From the NCBI GenBank assembly GCA_963662895.1, contig OY759982.1, forward strand, positions 1,178,001-1,242,000: a stretch of DNA of 64,000 nt. The letters run 5' to 3'. This DNA comes from GWE2-42-39 sp963662895. Lineage in GTDB: Bacteria; Bacteroidota; Bacteroidia; Bacteroidales; Prolixibacteraceae. A model generated the notes under the pieces. The model made no database searches. It saw only the letters and a program-made list of their open reading frames with translations, and was not told the origin of the DNA. Of the stretch, positions 23,678 to 33,317 are shown in pieces. Every line of letters starts with the position of its first letter. Position 1 is the stretch's first letter. The translations under genes and the position numbers were made by a program.

Positions 23678-25810
23678 TTAATCTTCCGATGTCCACTTCC
23701 CGTCGACCAGGTCCTGGCAGGTCGGGTTATAAGCGTTACCCGTTACTGTCCAGTGATCAGTTGTAAAAGAAGAAATGGCATTTTTCAGTCCTGAATAATC
23801 GGTGAGGGCGGTGTTGTATTGTATGGTTATCCCTCCTGCGTTTGTCAGGGACGAAAAACCATTGAGGTTGGTAAGAGTTGTATTTTTACGAGACGAACTA
23901 TAACCACTAACTGTTAATGTGCCTGTTACTGTTTTTAATTCGGGCATTTGAATCTCATCCCAATAGCCCCACGATATTTTTGTGCAAATGTAACAATCCC
24001 CGTCAACCGTTTCAAGCGAAGGGAAACTATAAGTCCCTCCTTCCGGAAGAGCCTGCTTCGAGTAAAATTCCCCCACACTTTTTAGCCTGGGCATACTAAT
24101 CGGCACTCTTCCGTTTAAATTAAGCTTACCGCCTACTTCTTCCAGGTTGGGTAAGTTAAAAGTTCCGCTTATGTTGCTAAGGCTAAGGGTAAAGTCGCCT
24201 GTTACTTTTTTTGTCCCAATTTCTTTGTCAGTTATTTCGCTGGAAGAATTAAATCCGGAAAGACTTAGAGTTTTTACTTCATTAAATCCGTCCAGTTCAA
24301 AATTAGTTTGATAGAGATAAAGTGTCCCCTCGAAATTTTCCGGGCCTTTTATGGCTACAGAGTTGTAAATATTGTTAACTCTCAGGTATTCCAAGTCTTC
24401 AAATTTTGACACATCAAGTTCTGTAATGCCTTCGATATTAGAACCATTTACTTCCAGAGTTTGCAGCGATTGGAGGGATGACAATTCAGACAATGATTGA
24501 AAAGAAGTGCCTGATATAGTCAAAGTTTCCACTTCACTAAGGGAAGAAAGGTCACCAAGACCGGAAAGGGAAGACATGTTATACAAAGTTAAAGAACCCA
24601 CAGAAACCAATGCACTTAAGCCATCCAGTTTTTCAACAGCAGTAAGGTTATAAAGGTATAATTGACCAGCTACTGTTTTAAGCGATTTTAAGCCCTCTAA
24701 ACCGGTTAGCTGGGTTGAGGAATACATATTTAAATATCCCCCGACCGTGGTAAGCGAACTCATATCCAGCGTAATTAGTGCAGGAAGTTCAAAATAAAGA
24801 TTCCCGTAAGTTGTTTCAAGTTTTGGTGCGGAAAAACTTTCCAGGCTTGTTAAGCTATTTACCGAGCAACTGACTAATTCGGTTAAAGAAGCGAAACTAA
24901 CCGAGATTAAATTTGGCAGAGATTTTAAGCTCAGGTTTCCGTAGATATATTCCAGCACAGGCATCGAGATACTGCTTAACTTAGCATTACTTTTCCCTTG
25001 AATCGTAAAATCACTGGCAACTGTTTTCAGTGATGAAAAATCAATCAGTACCAGCGAATCGTTTTTCGACAGGGTGATTGTGTTATCCACATTTTCCAGC
25101 ACTGGAAATTCCAGCGAATCTATACCTGAGCTTGTTACTGAAAGGTCTGACATGATTGATTTCAGGGCAGGAAAAGCAGCTTTTTGCAGCTTGGTCACCG
25201 CCCCGATTTCAATGGAACCTACCTGTTCGAGGTTTTCCAGTCCGCTGAGGCTGGTACCCGAAAAAGTAGGGTTAATAACCAGTCCTGAAGTAATTATTTT
25301 CAGTCCCGACAGCGATTCCAGTGATGAGATGGAATTTTCGCCTTCGTTTGCCCCAATGATCAGGCTCCCCTGTAATTCGGTTATTCCCTGTGCCGCAAAA
25401 GCCTCTACTTCGTCCTGCGTGGTAAGGATAATATTCCCCGAACCGGTTACGCTTGTTTGTACAACCGAATAATAATACGTTTGGCTGTCCCCATTATAAG
25501 CTGTTATGGTAAAAGTATGTTTTTCATTCCAGTTGGTAATGCCCGACGGATCGGGGGATATGGTCGCGTTTTCGCTCATTTCCACTGTAGCCACAGCCCC
25601 GTCCAGGGAAACATTTTCAGGGACACTTATCGTAATGCTGTCAGAAGAAATAGTTGCTTTATATGTTGTTGCATTTAATTCTATCTGAAAAGAAGCAAGG
25701 TAGTAATCGGTGCCGTCCCAGATGCTGTCGTCCTCACATCCGGTAACAAACAGCATGATCGACAGCATTCCTGTGATGATGATTTTTATATTGAAAAATT
25801 TACTATTCAT
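23678..25810 (-). CDS. Surface lipoprotein with leucine-rich-repeat (L-domain-like) solenoid, copy 2
   Basis: About 710 residues with the start placed at the ATG at 25810, which removes a 16-base overlap with the upstream gene. The lipobox is FVTGCEDDS. Residues about 25-120 form an Ig-like domain (TYKATISSDSITISVP and AYNGDSQTYYYSV). A transition follows at LTTQDEVEAFAAQGITELQGSLIIG, then a long solenoid of about 20-23-residue repeats of the type LSSLxTVGGxLxLxxLxxLxxL. The C-terminus reads SFTTDHWTVTGNAYNPTCQDLVDGKW. It is a clear paralogue of the preceding gene. Being last in a cobalamin-riboswitch operon suggests a role in B12 capture or surface binding, but no ligand is known from sequence. 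Confidence 0.8.
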   Translation of the reverse strand: MNSKFFNIKIIITGMLSIMLFVTGCEDDSIWDGTDYYLASFQIELNATTYKATISSDSITISVPENVSLDGAVATVEMSENATISPDPSGITNWNEKHTFTITAYNGDSQTYYYSVVQTSVTGSGNIILTTQDEVEAFAAQGITELQGSLIIGANEGENSISSLESLSGLKIITSGLVINPTFSGTSLSGLENLEQVGSIEIGAVTKLQKAAFPALKSIMSDLSVTSSGIDSLEFPVLENVDNTITLSKNDSLVLIDFSSLKTVASDFTIQGKSNAKLSSISMPVLEYIYGNLSLKSLPNLISVSFASLTELVSCSVNSLTSLESFSAPKLETTYGNLYFELPALITLDMSSLTTVGGYLNMYSSTQLTGLEGLKSLKTVAGQLYLYNLTAVEKLDGLSALVSVGSLTLYNMSSLSGLGDLSSLSEVETLTISGTSFQSLSELSSLQSLQTLEVNGSNIEGITELDVSKFEDLEYLRVNNIYNSVAIKGPENFEGTLYLYQTNFELDGFNEVKTLSLSGFNSSSEITDKEIGTKKVTGDFTLSLSNISGTFNLPNLEEVGGKLNLNGRVPISMPRLKSVGEFYSKQALPEGGTYSFPSLETVDGDCYICTKISWGYWDEIQMPELKTVTGTLTVSGYSSSRKNTTLTNLNGFSSLTNAGGITIQYNTALTDYSGLKNAISSFTTDHWTVTGNAYNPTCQDLVDGKWTSED

Positions 25811-25827
25811 TTTTTTATAATTTTTAG

Positions 25828-27942
25828 TTATTCCTGGGTCCATTTTCCGGCATTTAAGTCATCATAAGAAGGATTATAGGCATTGTTCGACACATACCAG
25901 TCGCCGGCAGAAAAGGAAGACAGTGCATTTTTTAGCCCCTCATAGGAAACGAGCGCTGCCTGGTTGGTTATTTCAATTCCGGAAACGCTTGTGAGAGATG
26001 AGAAACCATCTAAATTTTCCATCAATTTGTTCAAATATGAATAGCCTGGATAAGATGTTAACGTAAGTTTCCCTTCAATGGTTTTTAAGGAAGGGAATAA
26101 TGCCGAAGTCAGGCTTCTGTCAGCATACCAGGTGTATCCCAGATCATAACCGGTAGAAAGGGAGAAATCGCCCGCTACGGATTCCAGGGCAGGGAAGCTC
26201 AGTGTTTTTGTATCTTCAGAATTTATAAAAACATCAAAATTGCCGGCAACGGTTTTTAAGTTTGGAATTTCGATGGTTTCCTGGGTTGAGCGGTTCATCT
26301 GGTTAATGATAAAGTCGCCGCCTACTTCTTCCAAATCGGGCATGTAAAATTCATTCAGGTTGTTGTTGGGGACATGAAGCCCTTTCTTTATTTTCCTGAT
26401 CCCTTTTACATTCATTACCGGCATATAGGATATATTGCTGCCCAGGGAGAGGGAATCAACCGTGCTAAACCCTTCTAATTCGGGAAAAGTAATTGTTCCA
26501 GATGCTGAGTATGAATCTTTTGAGCTAATGGTAAGGGTTCCGTTAAATTCATCGTCCCCGATAATTTTAGTATTTATAAGAGCAGCTCTTCCTATAGCGA
26601 GTTCCTCCAGTTTCAGCCCTTTTACATTAATTTCTTCCGGCAGGGAAGTAGAAGAACCGTAAAAATTCAATACTCCTATGCTTTCCAAAGAGGAAGGAGC
26701 AGTAAATGTTTTTAGGTTTAAAGGATCATTAATAGATAAAGTTCCCCCCACCGTTGTTAATGCAGACAGAAAGTCCAGGTTTTCAGAGTACATACTTTTA
26801 AAAGACAAATCGCCGGTAACTTCTGTCAGGGACGGGACACTAACAGTGTATAAGGCAGTTAAACTTATGCCCCCGGCTTTTTGAAGTTTAGGCAGTTCCA
26901 ATTCTGTCAGGCTTGAGGTTGATGGCAGCGTTAAGGTACCTGTTGTTTCTTGCAAATCAGGGCAATAAAGTACATTTAAGTCAGGTAAATAATAAAGATA
27001 GAAATCACCTGTGGTTTTTAATGCCGGCAATTGCAGTTTTGTTAACCTGGTAAAACGTCCTATATAGAGGGCACCGGCTTGTTCAAGCAATGGTAACGAT
27101 ATACCGGGAAGCTCTCCTTTGCTGTAAGAATCATAAAGTTTGAAGGTTCCCCCAACTGATTTCAGGCCTGAGAAATTTGCAGAACTGAGAGGTTCTTCTA
27201 TTGAAACATCTCCTGTAGCAGTTGACAGTTTAGGAAAACTTACGGAAATATTATTTTCACGGTCGCCATCCTCTATTGTTATGCTTCCGACAGTTTTTAA
27301 AGCCGGGAACGAAATTGTTTCCAAAGTCATAACCGATTCAATATTTATTTCGCCTCCAATTGTTTCCAATGCATCAAAACCTGTAAATTCTTTGCCGGCA
27401 TAGGTTGGCTTTATTATAAGGTTATATCCAATTTCCTCTAACATGTAAAGGGCAGACAGCGAAGTAATGGAATCGGTTCCTGCCGTTCTCCCGATAATAA
27501 GGCTGCCTTTTATTGCGGTGATTCCTGTTGCCCCGAAAGCATCTACTTCTTCCTGCGTGGCAAGAATGACTGTCCCTTTGGCATCGATACTGCTCCTGTT
27601 GATAGTATATTTATAGGTTTGCTGTTTCCCGTTGTAGGATGTTACGGCAAAAAGCATTTCATTGTTCCAGTTCGAAATACTGTCCGGCACCGGGATGATA
27701 CTTGCATGTTCGCTTAACGAATAGGCAACTGTTGCACCTTTCAGGGAAACCCCGTCGGGAACAGTAACAATGATGCTGTCACTGTAAAACGATGCATCGT
27801 AGGTTGTTCCGTCCTGTGTAAGGCTGAAGGCCGTGATAAAATTATCCGTGCCCGTAAAAAATTCCTCGTCATCTTTACACCCGTTCCAGAGGAAGGCAAT
27901 GATGACTCCTGCCAGTAGATATTTTAATTGATGTATATTCAT
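25828..27942 (-). CDS. Surface lipoprotein with leucine-rich-repeat (L-domain-like) solenoid, copy 1
   Basis: A 704-residue lipoprotein (LWNGCKDDEEF lipobox) with the same architecture as its downstream neighbour: Ig-like N-terminal domain (TYDASFYSDSIIVTVPDG), a linker ILATQEEVDAFGATGITAIKGSLIIG, a solenoid in which many repeats read LPALKTxGxxxLxxLxxL, and the end SFSAGDWYVSNNAYNPSYDDLNAGKW. The two proteins share linker and tail closely but the solenoids have diverged, as expected for a duplicated binding surface. It lies 26 bases after the PKD-type gene in the same operon. Confidence 0.8.
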   Translation of the reverse strand: MNIHQLKYLLAGVIIAFLWNGCKDDEEFFTGTDNFITAFSLTQDGTTYDASFYSDSIIVTVPDGVSLKGATVAYSLSEHASIIPVPDSISNWNNEMLFAVTSYNGKQQTYKYTINRSSIDAKGTVILATQEEVDAFGATGITAIKGSLIIGRTAGTDSITSLSALYMLEEIGYNLIIKPTYAGKEFTGFDALETIGGEINIESVMTLETISFPALKTVGSITIEDGDRENNISVSFPKLSTATGDVSIEEPLSSANFSGLKSVGGTFKLYDSYSKGELPGISLPLLEQAGALYIGRFTRLTKLQLPALKTTGDFYLYYLPDLNVLYCPDLQETTGTLTLPSTSSLTELELPKLQKAGGISLTALYTVSVPSLTEVTGDLSFKSMYSENLDFLSALTTVGGTLSINDPLNLKTFTAPSSLESIGVLNFYGSSTSLPEEINVKGLKLEELAIGRAALINTKIIGDDEFNGTLTISSKDSYSASGTITFPELEGFSTVDSLSLGSNISYMPVMNVKGIRKIKKGLHVPNNNLNEFYMPDLEEVGGDFIINQMNRSTQETIEIPNLKTVAGNFDVFINSEDTKTLSFPALESVAGDFSLSTGYDLGYTWYADRSLTSALFPSLKTIEGKLTLTSYPGYSYLNKLMENLDGFSSLTSVSGIEITNQAALVSYEGLKNALSSFSAGDWYVSNNAYNPSYDDLNAGKWTQE

Positions 27943-27968
27943 TGTTTTGTGAATTTTATTGATTCATA

Positions 27969-29645
27969 TTATTCTTTCAGGTGATAATCATAAGGAGAGC
28001 CGGCTTCGCACGAGATTTCCCCTACAGCAGCCCCTTTCCCGATCATTGCTGTATGTACTTTCACAAAATCGATGTATTTCAGTTCAATAGAACTACCGTC
28101 GGCCTGGATAGCATTATCAATTTCGAACAGGGCATTATCCGGAGCTCCCGGACCATAGTTGTCCACATAGCCCCAATCGTAGCCTACGCTGGTTTCCAGA
28201 TCGCCAATTGCCATTGTAGAACCGAGGCGTGTTCCGGTAAGTGTATAGGCATCTTCTGCAATAAACATGGGAAAATAATAATCCTGATTGTGGTAGCCAT
28301 TGTAGTCAACCGAACTGATATTACCCATGTTATCTGACCATAAAACATCCTGCTGAGCCTGGTCAGGCTTGTAATACGTAATGGCGTAGCCTTTTTTCGT
28401 ATCACTGCTGCCGGCCTCACTGCCTGCCAGTTCGTACCATGTATCGTTGGGCAGGCCGTCGCCGTTTTCATCTTGCATTACCCATACAATGCCCGGCTCC
28501 GACCAACCGGAGAAAGCATTTCCTTTAATGTAGAGGTCGGCCCCGTCGCTATTGTCCACACTATGGTCGAAGCCCACAATAAAATAACCGCCATATGCAC
28601 CGATATATGCAACCGAGTTGGATGCATTCAGGTTATCCAGTACGCCTTCCATGGTTGTGCCTTCCTGGTAATCGATAAACTGTCCCGGAGCCGGGATAAA
28701 TTCGTAAACATGGTTCATTTGGGCTGCGCTTTCTTCCGTTGCCTGCCGGTAGTAGCTTCCTTCCGGGGCAACACATTCAACAGTTGCCGTTGTACTTGCT
28801 GTCGAGGTTCCGTCGTTTGCCGTTACAGAAACAGAGTAAGTTCCTTTTTCGGTTGGCGTAACGGTGAGGTATTCGGAAGTTGAGCTTTGTGTTGCTCCGT
28901 CAATCGTCCAGGAGAAAGTAAGGTCATCTCCCAGGTTACAAATGACAGGCGACATTACTAAACTCCTGCCTAACGGGACCGTAAAATACCGTGTTTCCGA
29001 TTTATTCGTTTCGGTGCGGTAACTTCCGTCGTCGAAATATATTTCCGGTGATTGTACCGGCAGGATATAAACCGTCATGGAAGCATAATCAACCCCATCC
29101 TCGTTGGTAACTTTAAGTGTAAGGGTATAGGCGTCAACATTGCTTTCATTAATAACACAAGTGCTGTTGGTACTAACAACTTTACCTTCGAGTTTCCATA
29201 CATAGGTTGCATTATCGCTGTTCATAACAGAGGATGGTTCAATTTCAAGGTCTTTACCCACATAGCCTCCAAAAGAGGCAGGAATGGTTATTCCCGGTGG
29301 CATTTTTTCATTTACAGTAACTTTTACCTGCTCTTCGAGCGAACCGTTATCAGCATCTACCCGGAAGGTAAAGAAGTATTCGCCGGTTGTTCCGGCATCG
29401 TAAGTAAAAACAGTGTCGGTGGCAACGATTATACCGTCCTGTTTCCACGAGTAAACCGGATTAACAGCATCGCTTACACTGGCATGGAGCGTAACCTGTT
29501 TCCCTGTTTTTACCTTGTATTCCGAAGAGGAAAACTCAATTGAAGGCGTACCATAGTCGGTTTCATCGTCGTCGGAACAGGAATAAAGGAACAAAACAAA
29601 GGTTCCGATATAAATAAAGAATTTCAGATAAGGTATCTTTTTCAT
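27969..29645 (-). CDS. PKD-type cell-surface lipoprotein of the cobalamin operon
   Basis: About 558 residues from the ATG at 29645 (the longer frame adds 12 residues before the signal). Lipobox LYSCSDDDE. Three Ig/PKD-like modules cover roughly residues 25-290, seen as VYSWKQDGIIV, TYVWKLEGKVV and TFSWTIDGATQ. The C-terminal half (about 310-558) is a conserved block with YGGYFIVGFDHSVDN, LYIKGNAFSGWSEPGIVWVMQDENGDGLPNDTWYELAGSE and a YDWGYVDNYGP segment. I associate this combination with Bacteroidota surface proteins encoded next to BtuB/BtuG genes. The role in cobalamin binding is inferred from the operon. Confidence 0.75.
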   Translation of the reverse strand: MKKIPYLKFFIYIGTFVLFLYSCSDDDETDYGTPSIEFSSSEYKVKTGKQVTLHASVSDAVNPVYSWKQDGIIVATDTVFTYDAGTTGEYFFTFRVDADNGSLEEQVKVTVNEKMPPGITIPASFGGYVGKDLEIEPSSVMNSDNATYVWKLEGKVVSTNSTCVINESNVDAYTLTLKVTNEDGVDYASMTVYILPVQSPEIYFDDGSYRTETNKSETRYFTVPLGRSLVMSPVICNLGDDLTFSWTIDGATQSSTSEYLTVTPTEKGTYSVSVTANDGTSTASTTATVECVAPEGSYYRQATEESAAQMNHVYEFIPAPGQFIDYQEGTTMEGVLDNLNASNSVAYIGAYGGYFIVGFDHSVDNSDGADLYIKGNAFSGWSEPGIVWVMQDENGDGLPNDTWYELAGSEAGSSDTKKGYAITYYKPDQAQQDVLWSDNMGNISSVDYNGYHNQDYYFPMFIAEDAYTLTGTRLGSTMAIGDLETSVGYDWGYVDNYGPGAPDNALFEIDNAIQADGSSIELKYIDFVKVHTAMIGKGAAVGEISCEAGSPYDYHLKE

Positions 29646-29693
29646 AGGTATATAAATTAGAGGTTCAGATTTTTTATTCATAGTCCGATAATT

Positions 29694-30878
29694 TTATTCG
29701 ATGTCCTTTAATTTTTTGCTTGTGAAAACTATGTGTGCCGGGATATCGCCCGTGGTAGCCTCCCACTTTTTAATTCCTTCCGGAGAGAAGCAGAAGACAG
29801 TGCCCGGCGTTACATAATCCTTGGCATCGGTAACAAAAATTTCTTTGGTGACGGGGTTTACCGCAATACCATAAGGAACTTCAATTTCATCTTCGGTACC
29901 ATCGGTGATAAAATGCCGGGTAACCACCAACTGGGTCTTTGTATTTACAATAGCATACGAAGTTGTACTGGAATTGGTAAGGTAACTGAATTCGGTACTG
30001 TAAACATAAAGCGAGTCGCCGCATAGGGTCATCTCGCTGACCGGTAAATCCATAACTTTGGTTACCTGGTCGGTTTCGGAATCAATAATATAAGTTTTGG
30101 AATGGTTGTAATAATAATCGCCGCGGGAACTTACATAAATGTTTCCGTAATCATCCAGTTCCATGCGGTGCAGGTTGATACCGACCGTTATTTTTTTTAT
30201 TTCCTTAAAAGTCTCCAGATCAATAACCGATACCGTATTATCGTAGTTTGGTACGCGGTAACCGCCCGAGTTGGCCACATACAACTTATTGCCTTTTATC
30301 ACCATTTCATCAGGCTGGTAGCCTACAACACAGGTATCTTTTACCGTAAGGTCGGTAGTATCTATCCTGGCCACATAACCCAGACGGGCATTAGGGTCAA
30401 CTTTTACAGGTCCTGCATACGAACTCACATAGGCATATCCGTTTTTAAAGACAATATAGCGACAGTTGGGAATAGTTACAGAGGCAATATGCTCCGCCGT
30501 TTCCACATCCATTACTTCCACTAAGTGAGAGCAATTTATGACCGCATACAGCTTACTCCCGTAAATTTGAATGTCGTTGCCTACATCGCCCAGTTCCTGC
30601 ACAACTCCGGGGTTTCGTTCAGTAAAAATATTCTTGGTGTAAAACCCTGATTCATAATCGAAATAATCAAGCGTGGCTTTGTTGCTTCCCATGTTTCCTT
30701 CGTTTAGCAGGAAAAAACCGCTAACGGATGTCAATTCCCCCTTATCTGTTACTTTGTCGCCTTCCGATGGGATTATCTGGTCGTCGTCATCACGACACGA
30801 GTAAAAAAATGTTGTAGCTACCGCGAGAAACAGCAGGAGAATAAATTGTTTTTTAATGTTAAGTTTTTGTTGAATCAT
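29694..30878 (-). CDS. btuG: BtuG-like YncE-type beta-propeller surface lipoprotein
   Basis: A 394-residue lipoprotein (FFYSCRDDDD lipobox) made of beta-propeller blades (DUF5074/YncE type): YAVINCSHLVEVMDVETAEHIASV, YVSSYAGPV, LYVANSGGYRVPNYDNTVSVIDLETF, IYVSSRGDYYYNHSKTYIIDSET, IFVTDAKDY. Length and fold match BtuG of Bacteroides, a surface protein that binds cobalamin very tightly and sits on BtuB. Its start overlaps the end of the receptor gene by four bases, and a cobalamin riboswitch precedes the pair, which makes BtuG the favoured reading. The symbol is given by architecture and context. Confidence 0.82.
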   Translation of the reverse strand: MIQQKLNIKKQFILLLFLAVATTFFYSCRDDDDQIIPSEGDKVTDKGELTSVSGFFLLNEGNMGSNKATLDYFDYESGFYTKNIFTERNPGVVQELGDVGNDIQIYGSKLYAVINCSHLVEVMDVETAEHIASVTIPNCRYIVFKNGYAYVSSYAGPVKVDPNARLGYVARIDTTDLTVKDTCVVGYQPDEMVIKGNKLYVANSGGYRVPNYDNTVSVIDLETFKEIKKITVGINLHRMELDDYGNIYVSSRGDYYYNHSKTYIIDSETDQVTKVMDLPVSEMTLCGDSLYVYSTEFSYLTNSSTTSYAIVNTKTQLVVTRHFITDGTEDEIEVPYGIAVNPVTKEIFVTDAKDYVTPGTVFCFSPEGIKKWEATTGDIPAHIVFTSKKLKDIE

Positions 30879-32878
30879 ATTGTTAGTTTTAAAATGAGTT
30901 TAAAATTGATACCTGGCATCGGGTAGTTTTGCACCACTTCGTATTGCTGATTGAAAATGTTGTTCACCTCTGCTGTTAATTGTATTTCCTTGTTGTTCCG
31001 TTCCATTCTTCTGGAAACAGAAAAATCACTGGTGTACCAGGGTTTGGCGTAATTCTCCGGGATATTTGCCTGCGATTCGTAACGTTCGCCGGTGTAGATA
31101 AAGCTGTAGTTCAAATCCCAGTTGTGATAACTGCCGTTTAGTACCAGCGAACCGCTGTGCCAGGGGATATAAGGAATTTGCCCGCCGTAATAGTTGCTTC
31201 CGGGGTTGGTAAAATCCTGTGCTTTCTGGTAAGTATAATTGATGCGCGCATTCAGTATCCCGTCTTTTAAAAAGCAGAAACTGTTCTGAATGGCTACGTC
31301 AATTCCTCGTATTTCCACATAGCCCAGGTTGACCATTGTCCAGCGGAACTGGTTGGAAGTGGGCATAGCCACAATCTTACCCTCCACCTCATTGTAGTAG
31401 GCATCGACTTGTATTTCGAACCGCGAAAAAAGTTTTTGTTCAAACTCCCTGGAATAGGTCACTCCCATGTCGTATTGGGTCGTGTATTCCGGGTCAAGGT
31501 CTTTGTTCCCGATGAAGGTGTAATATAAGTCGTTCAGGGTGGGCATCCTGAAAATCCGTTTGTAAAAAGCCCTGAAGTTTAAATCTTCGTTTTTCCACGG
31601 ACGGAAAGAAACGATGATCGTCGGGGTATATTCTTCTTTATCGGGTGCGGCGCTGTTTTTTGCTTTTGTCGTTTCATGTACAAAAGTTCCCAGCAGGCTG
31701 GCCTGGAGTTTAAATTGTTCGAAGTGCAGGGCAGAGGCCATGGCCACCAGTTCTGTATAACGGTTGGGGTAAACAAAGCCGTACAAGTCGGCATTCAGCT
31801 TATTCCACAGAAAGTCGGTGGAAACATTTACCGCCCAGAACGGAAGAATGAAATAACGGCTGGCCGCTGAGAAATATGCCTCGTGCTGATAATAATGGTT
31901 ATTAATGTACATGGTGGAAACATCCTTCCTTGGGTCTGAGAGGTAATGCAGAAAATCGTAAGCATATTTTCCGCTGAGCAGCAGGCTGTATCTGTTGTAA
32001 TTTTTTTTGAAAGAAGACTGCAAAAAGAAGTTGGTGTCCCACTGCCTGTCTTCGTTTTTAAACCTTCCCGGCTCTTCCCGTACAAAGGCACCGGGATACC
32101 CGCGTTTCGAATCGTAGAAATAAGCTTTTGCTTTCCATTCTCCCCGGTTTATTTTTCCGAACAAGCCGTATTCCAGTCGTAAGGCCTTTACATCGCCGTT
32201 TTGGCGTACAGCAGTGGTATCGTAACCGTCTTTTTTTGTATAGCTGAACTTGTACTTCCCTGAAGTGTACATGTACCCGGCATTAAAAGAACTACTCAGT
32301 TTATCGTTGAATTTATATTCTCCCAATACGGATGGGTTTATCAGGTCGAATGAGCCTGTTTTTACCGTTGCTTTCAGGTTGTATTTTTTATTTTGAATAA
32401 AAACCGGAGTTTTTGTGGTCAGGTAGATAGAACCGGCCGAGCCAAAATCTTTTGCCGGTTGGAAAATGGCGCTTTTCTGTCCGTTATAAAGGGAAACGGA
32501 TTCCATGTTGTCGAGTGAAAATTTTCCGAGGTCAACCACGCCGTTTTGTGCGTTTCCCAATTCAATGCCGTCGTAAAATACGCCTACGTGATGGCTGCCC
32601 ATGCTGCGGATGTTCACCGTTTTCAGTCCACCTATTCCGCCATAGTCTTTAATTTGTACGCCGGAAAAATACCGGATGGCGTCGGCTACCGAATGAGCGC
32701 TCAGTTTTTTCAGTTCTGTTCCTGAAAGTGTTTGTACCGGGATTACTTCTTTTTCGATACGGTTGCCGGTTACAACCACTTCCCTGATGTGTTGCAGACT
32801 GTCCAGTTTACCTTGAGCCGAAACGAACTGCGAAACGAACAAAATAACGACTGCCCATACATGTTTCCTGTAAAGCAT
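30875..32878 (-). CDS. btuB: BtuB-like TonB-dependent cobalamin receptor
   Basis: A 667-residue outer-membrane receptor without an STN or SusC-type extension. After the signal peptide (ending QFVSAQ) comes a TonB-box-like segment REVVVTGNRIEKEVIPVQT, the plug (about 45-165: VADAIRYFSGVQIKDYGGIGGLKTVNIRSMG), and the barrel ending in FNQQYEVVQNYPMPGINFKLILKLTI. The preceding riboswitch and the following BtuG-like gene point to vitamin B12 or other corrinoids as substrate. The 670-residue size is normal for this group. Confidence 0.88.
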   Translation of the reverse strand: MLYRKHVWAVVILFVSQFVSAQGKLDSLQHIREVVVTGNRIEKEVIPVQTLSGTELKKLSAHSVADAIRYFSGVQIKDYGGIGGLKTVNIRSMGSHHVGVFYDGIELGNAQNGVVDLGKFSLDNMESVSLYNGQKSAIFQPAKDFGSAGSIYLTTKTPVFIQNKKYNLKATVKTGSFDLINPSVLGEYKFNDKLSSSFNAGYMYTSGKYKFSYTKKDGYDTTAVRQNGDVKALRLEYGLFGKINRGEWKAKAYFYDSKRGYPGAFVREEPGRFKNEDRQWDTNFFLQSSFKKNYNRYSLLLSGKYAYDFLHYLSDPRKDVSTMYINNHYYQHEAYFSAASRYFILPFWAVNVSTDFLWNKLNADLYGFVYPNRYTELVAMASALHFEQFKLQASLLGTFVHETTKAKNSAAPDKEEYTPTIIVSFRPWKNEDLNFRAFYKRIFRMPTLNDLYYTFIGNKDLDPEYTTQYDMGVTYSREFEQKLFSRFEIQVDAYYNEVEGKIVAMPTSNQFRWTMVNLGYVEIRGIDVAIQNSFCFLKDGILNARINYTYQKAQDFTNPGSNYYGGQIPYIPWHSGSLVLNGSYHNWDLNYSFIYTGERYESQANIPENYAKPWYTSDFSVSRRMERNNKEIQLTAEVNNIFNQQYEVVQNYPMPGINFKLILKLTI

Positions 32879-33009
32879 TGTAAATCAATTGAAATATCCA
32901 ACGACCTGCTGAAATAAGTACTTGAAGAATAGTAAAAGATGGTAAAAAGAGAGAATTCCTTCTTTTGCGTTCTTCAGCTTTATTTCCCGAAAGCCTAATA
33001 AAACTATTT

Positions 33010-33197
33010 ATGATCTTGGCAGGTTTTCTGACTTACTCCATCTTTGAAACGCCCTTCCCATCCGGCAGTTACCGGACAGTGGTATCGAGTATTGTTCAAA
33101 GACTTTGGCGGAGCTTACAGCAGCGGGTCTGTTCCGGATTTTCACCTGATTCCCTTTTCACCGCTTTTCCGAAGATGCGGAATTGCGACACCAAAAA
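33010..33197 (-). promoter_or_regulatory. Cobalamin (adenosylcobalamin) riboswitch
   Basis: Reading the minus strand, TTGGTGTCGC opens the element. Then come AAAAGGGAATCAGGTGAAAATCC, the B12-box region GAACAGACCCGCTGCTGTAAGC, a variable arm, and the closing GTCAGAAAACCTGCCAA, which pairs with the opening TTGGT. These are the standard conserved blocks of the cobalamin family in the standard order. It ends about 130 bases before the btuB-like ATG and should reduce expression of the operon when B12 is plentiful. Confidence 0.95.
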
Positions 33198-33204
33198 TCG
33201 AAAA

Positions 33205-33212
33205 CAAAAGTA
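33205..33212 (-). promoter_or_regulatory. -7 promoter element of the riboswitch-led operon
   Basis: The minus strand reads TACTTTTG, an exact TAnnTTTG match, eight bases upstream of the first riboswitch base. The position would put the transcript start at or just before the riboswitch. Confidence 0.65.
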
Positions 33213-33261
33213 ACAAAAAACTTCAATTACCATTTATGGGGGACGACAAAATCCACGGGAT

Positions 33262-33297
33262 CAAAAAAAAGGATTGCCGATCTGAAATCAACAATCC
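33262..33297 (-). terminator. Terminator of the PKD lipoprotein gene
   Basis: On the minus strand GGATTG and CAATCC form a stem with a 15-base loop followed by eight T residues. It separates this gene from the riboswitch operon downstream on the same strand. Confidence 0.75.
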
Positions 33298-33317
33298 ATT
33301 AAAGTAGAATGAATTTA

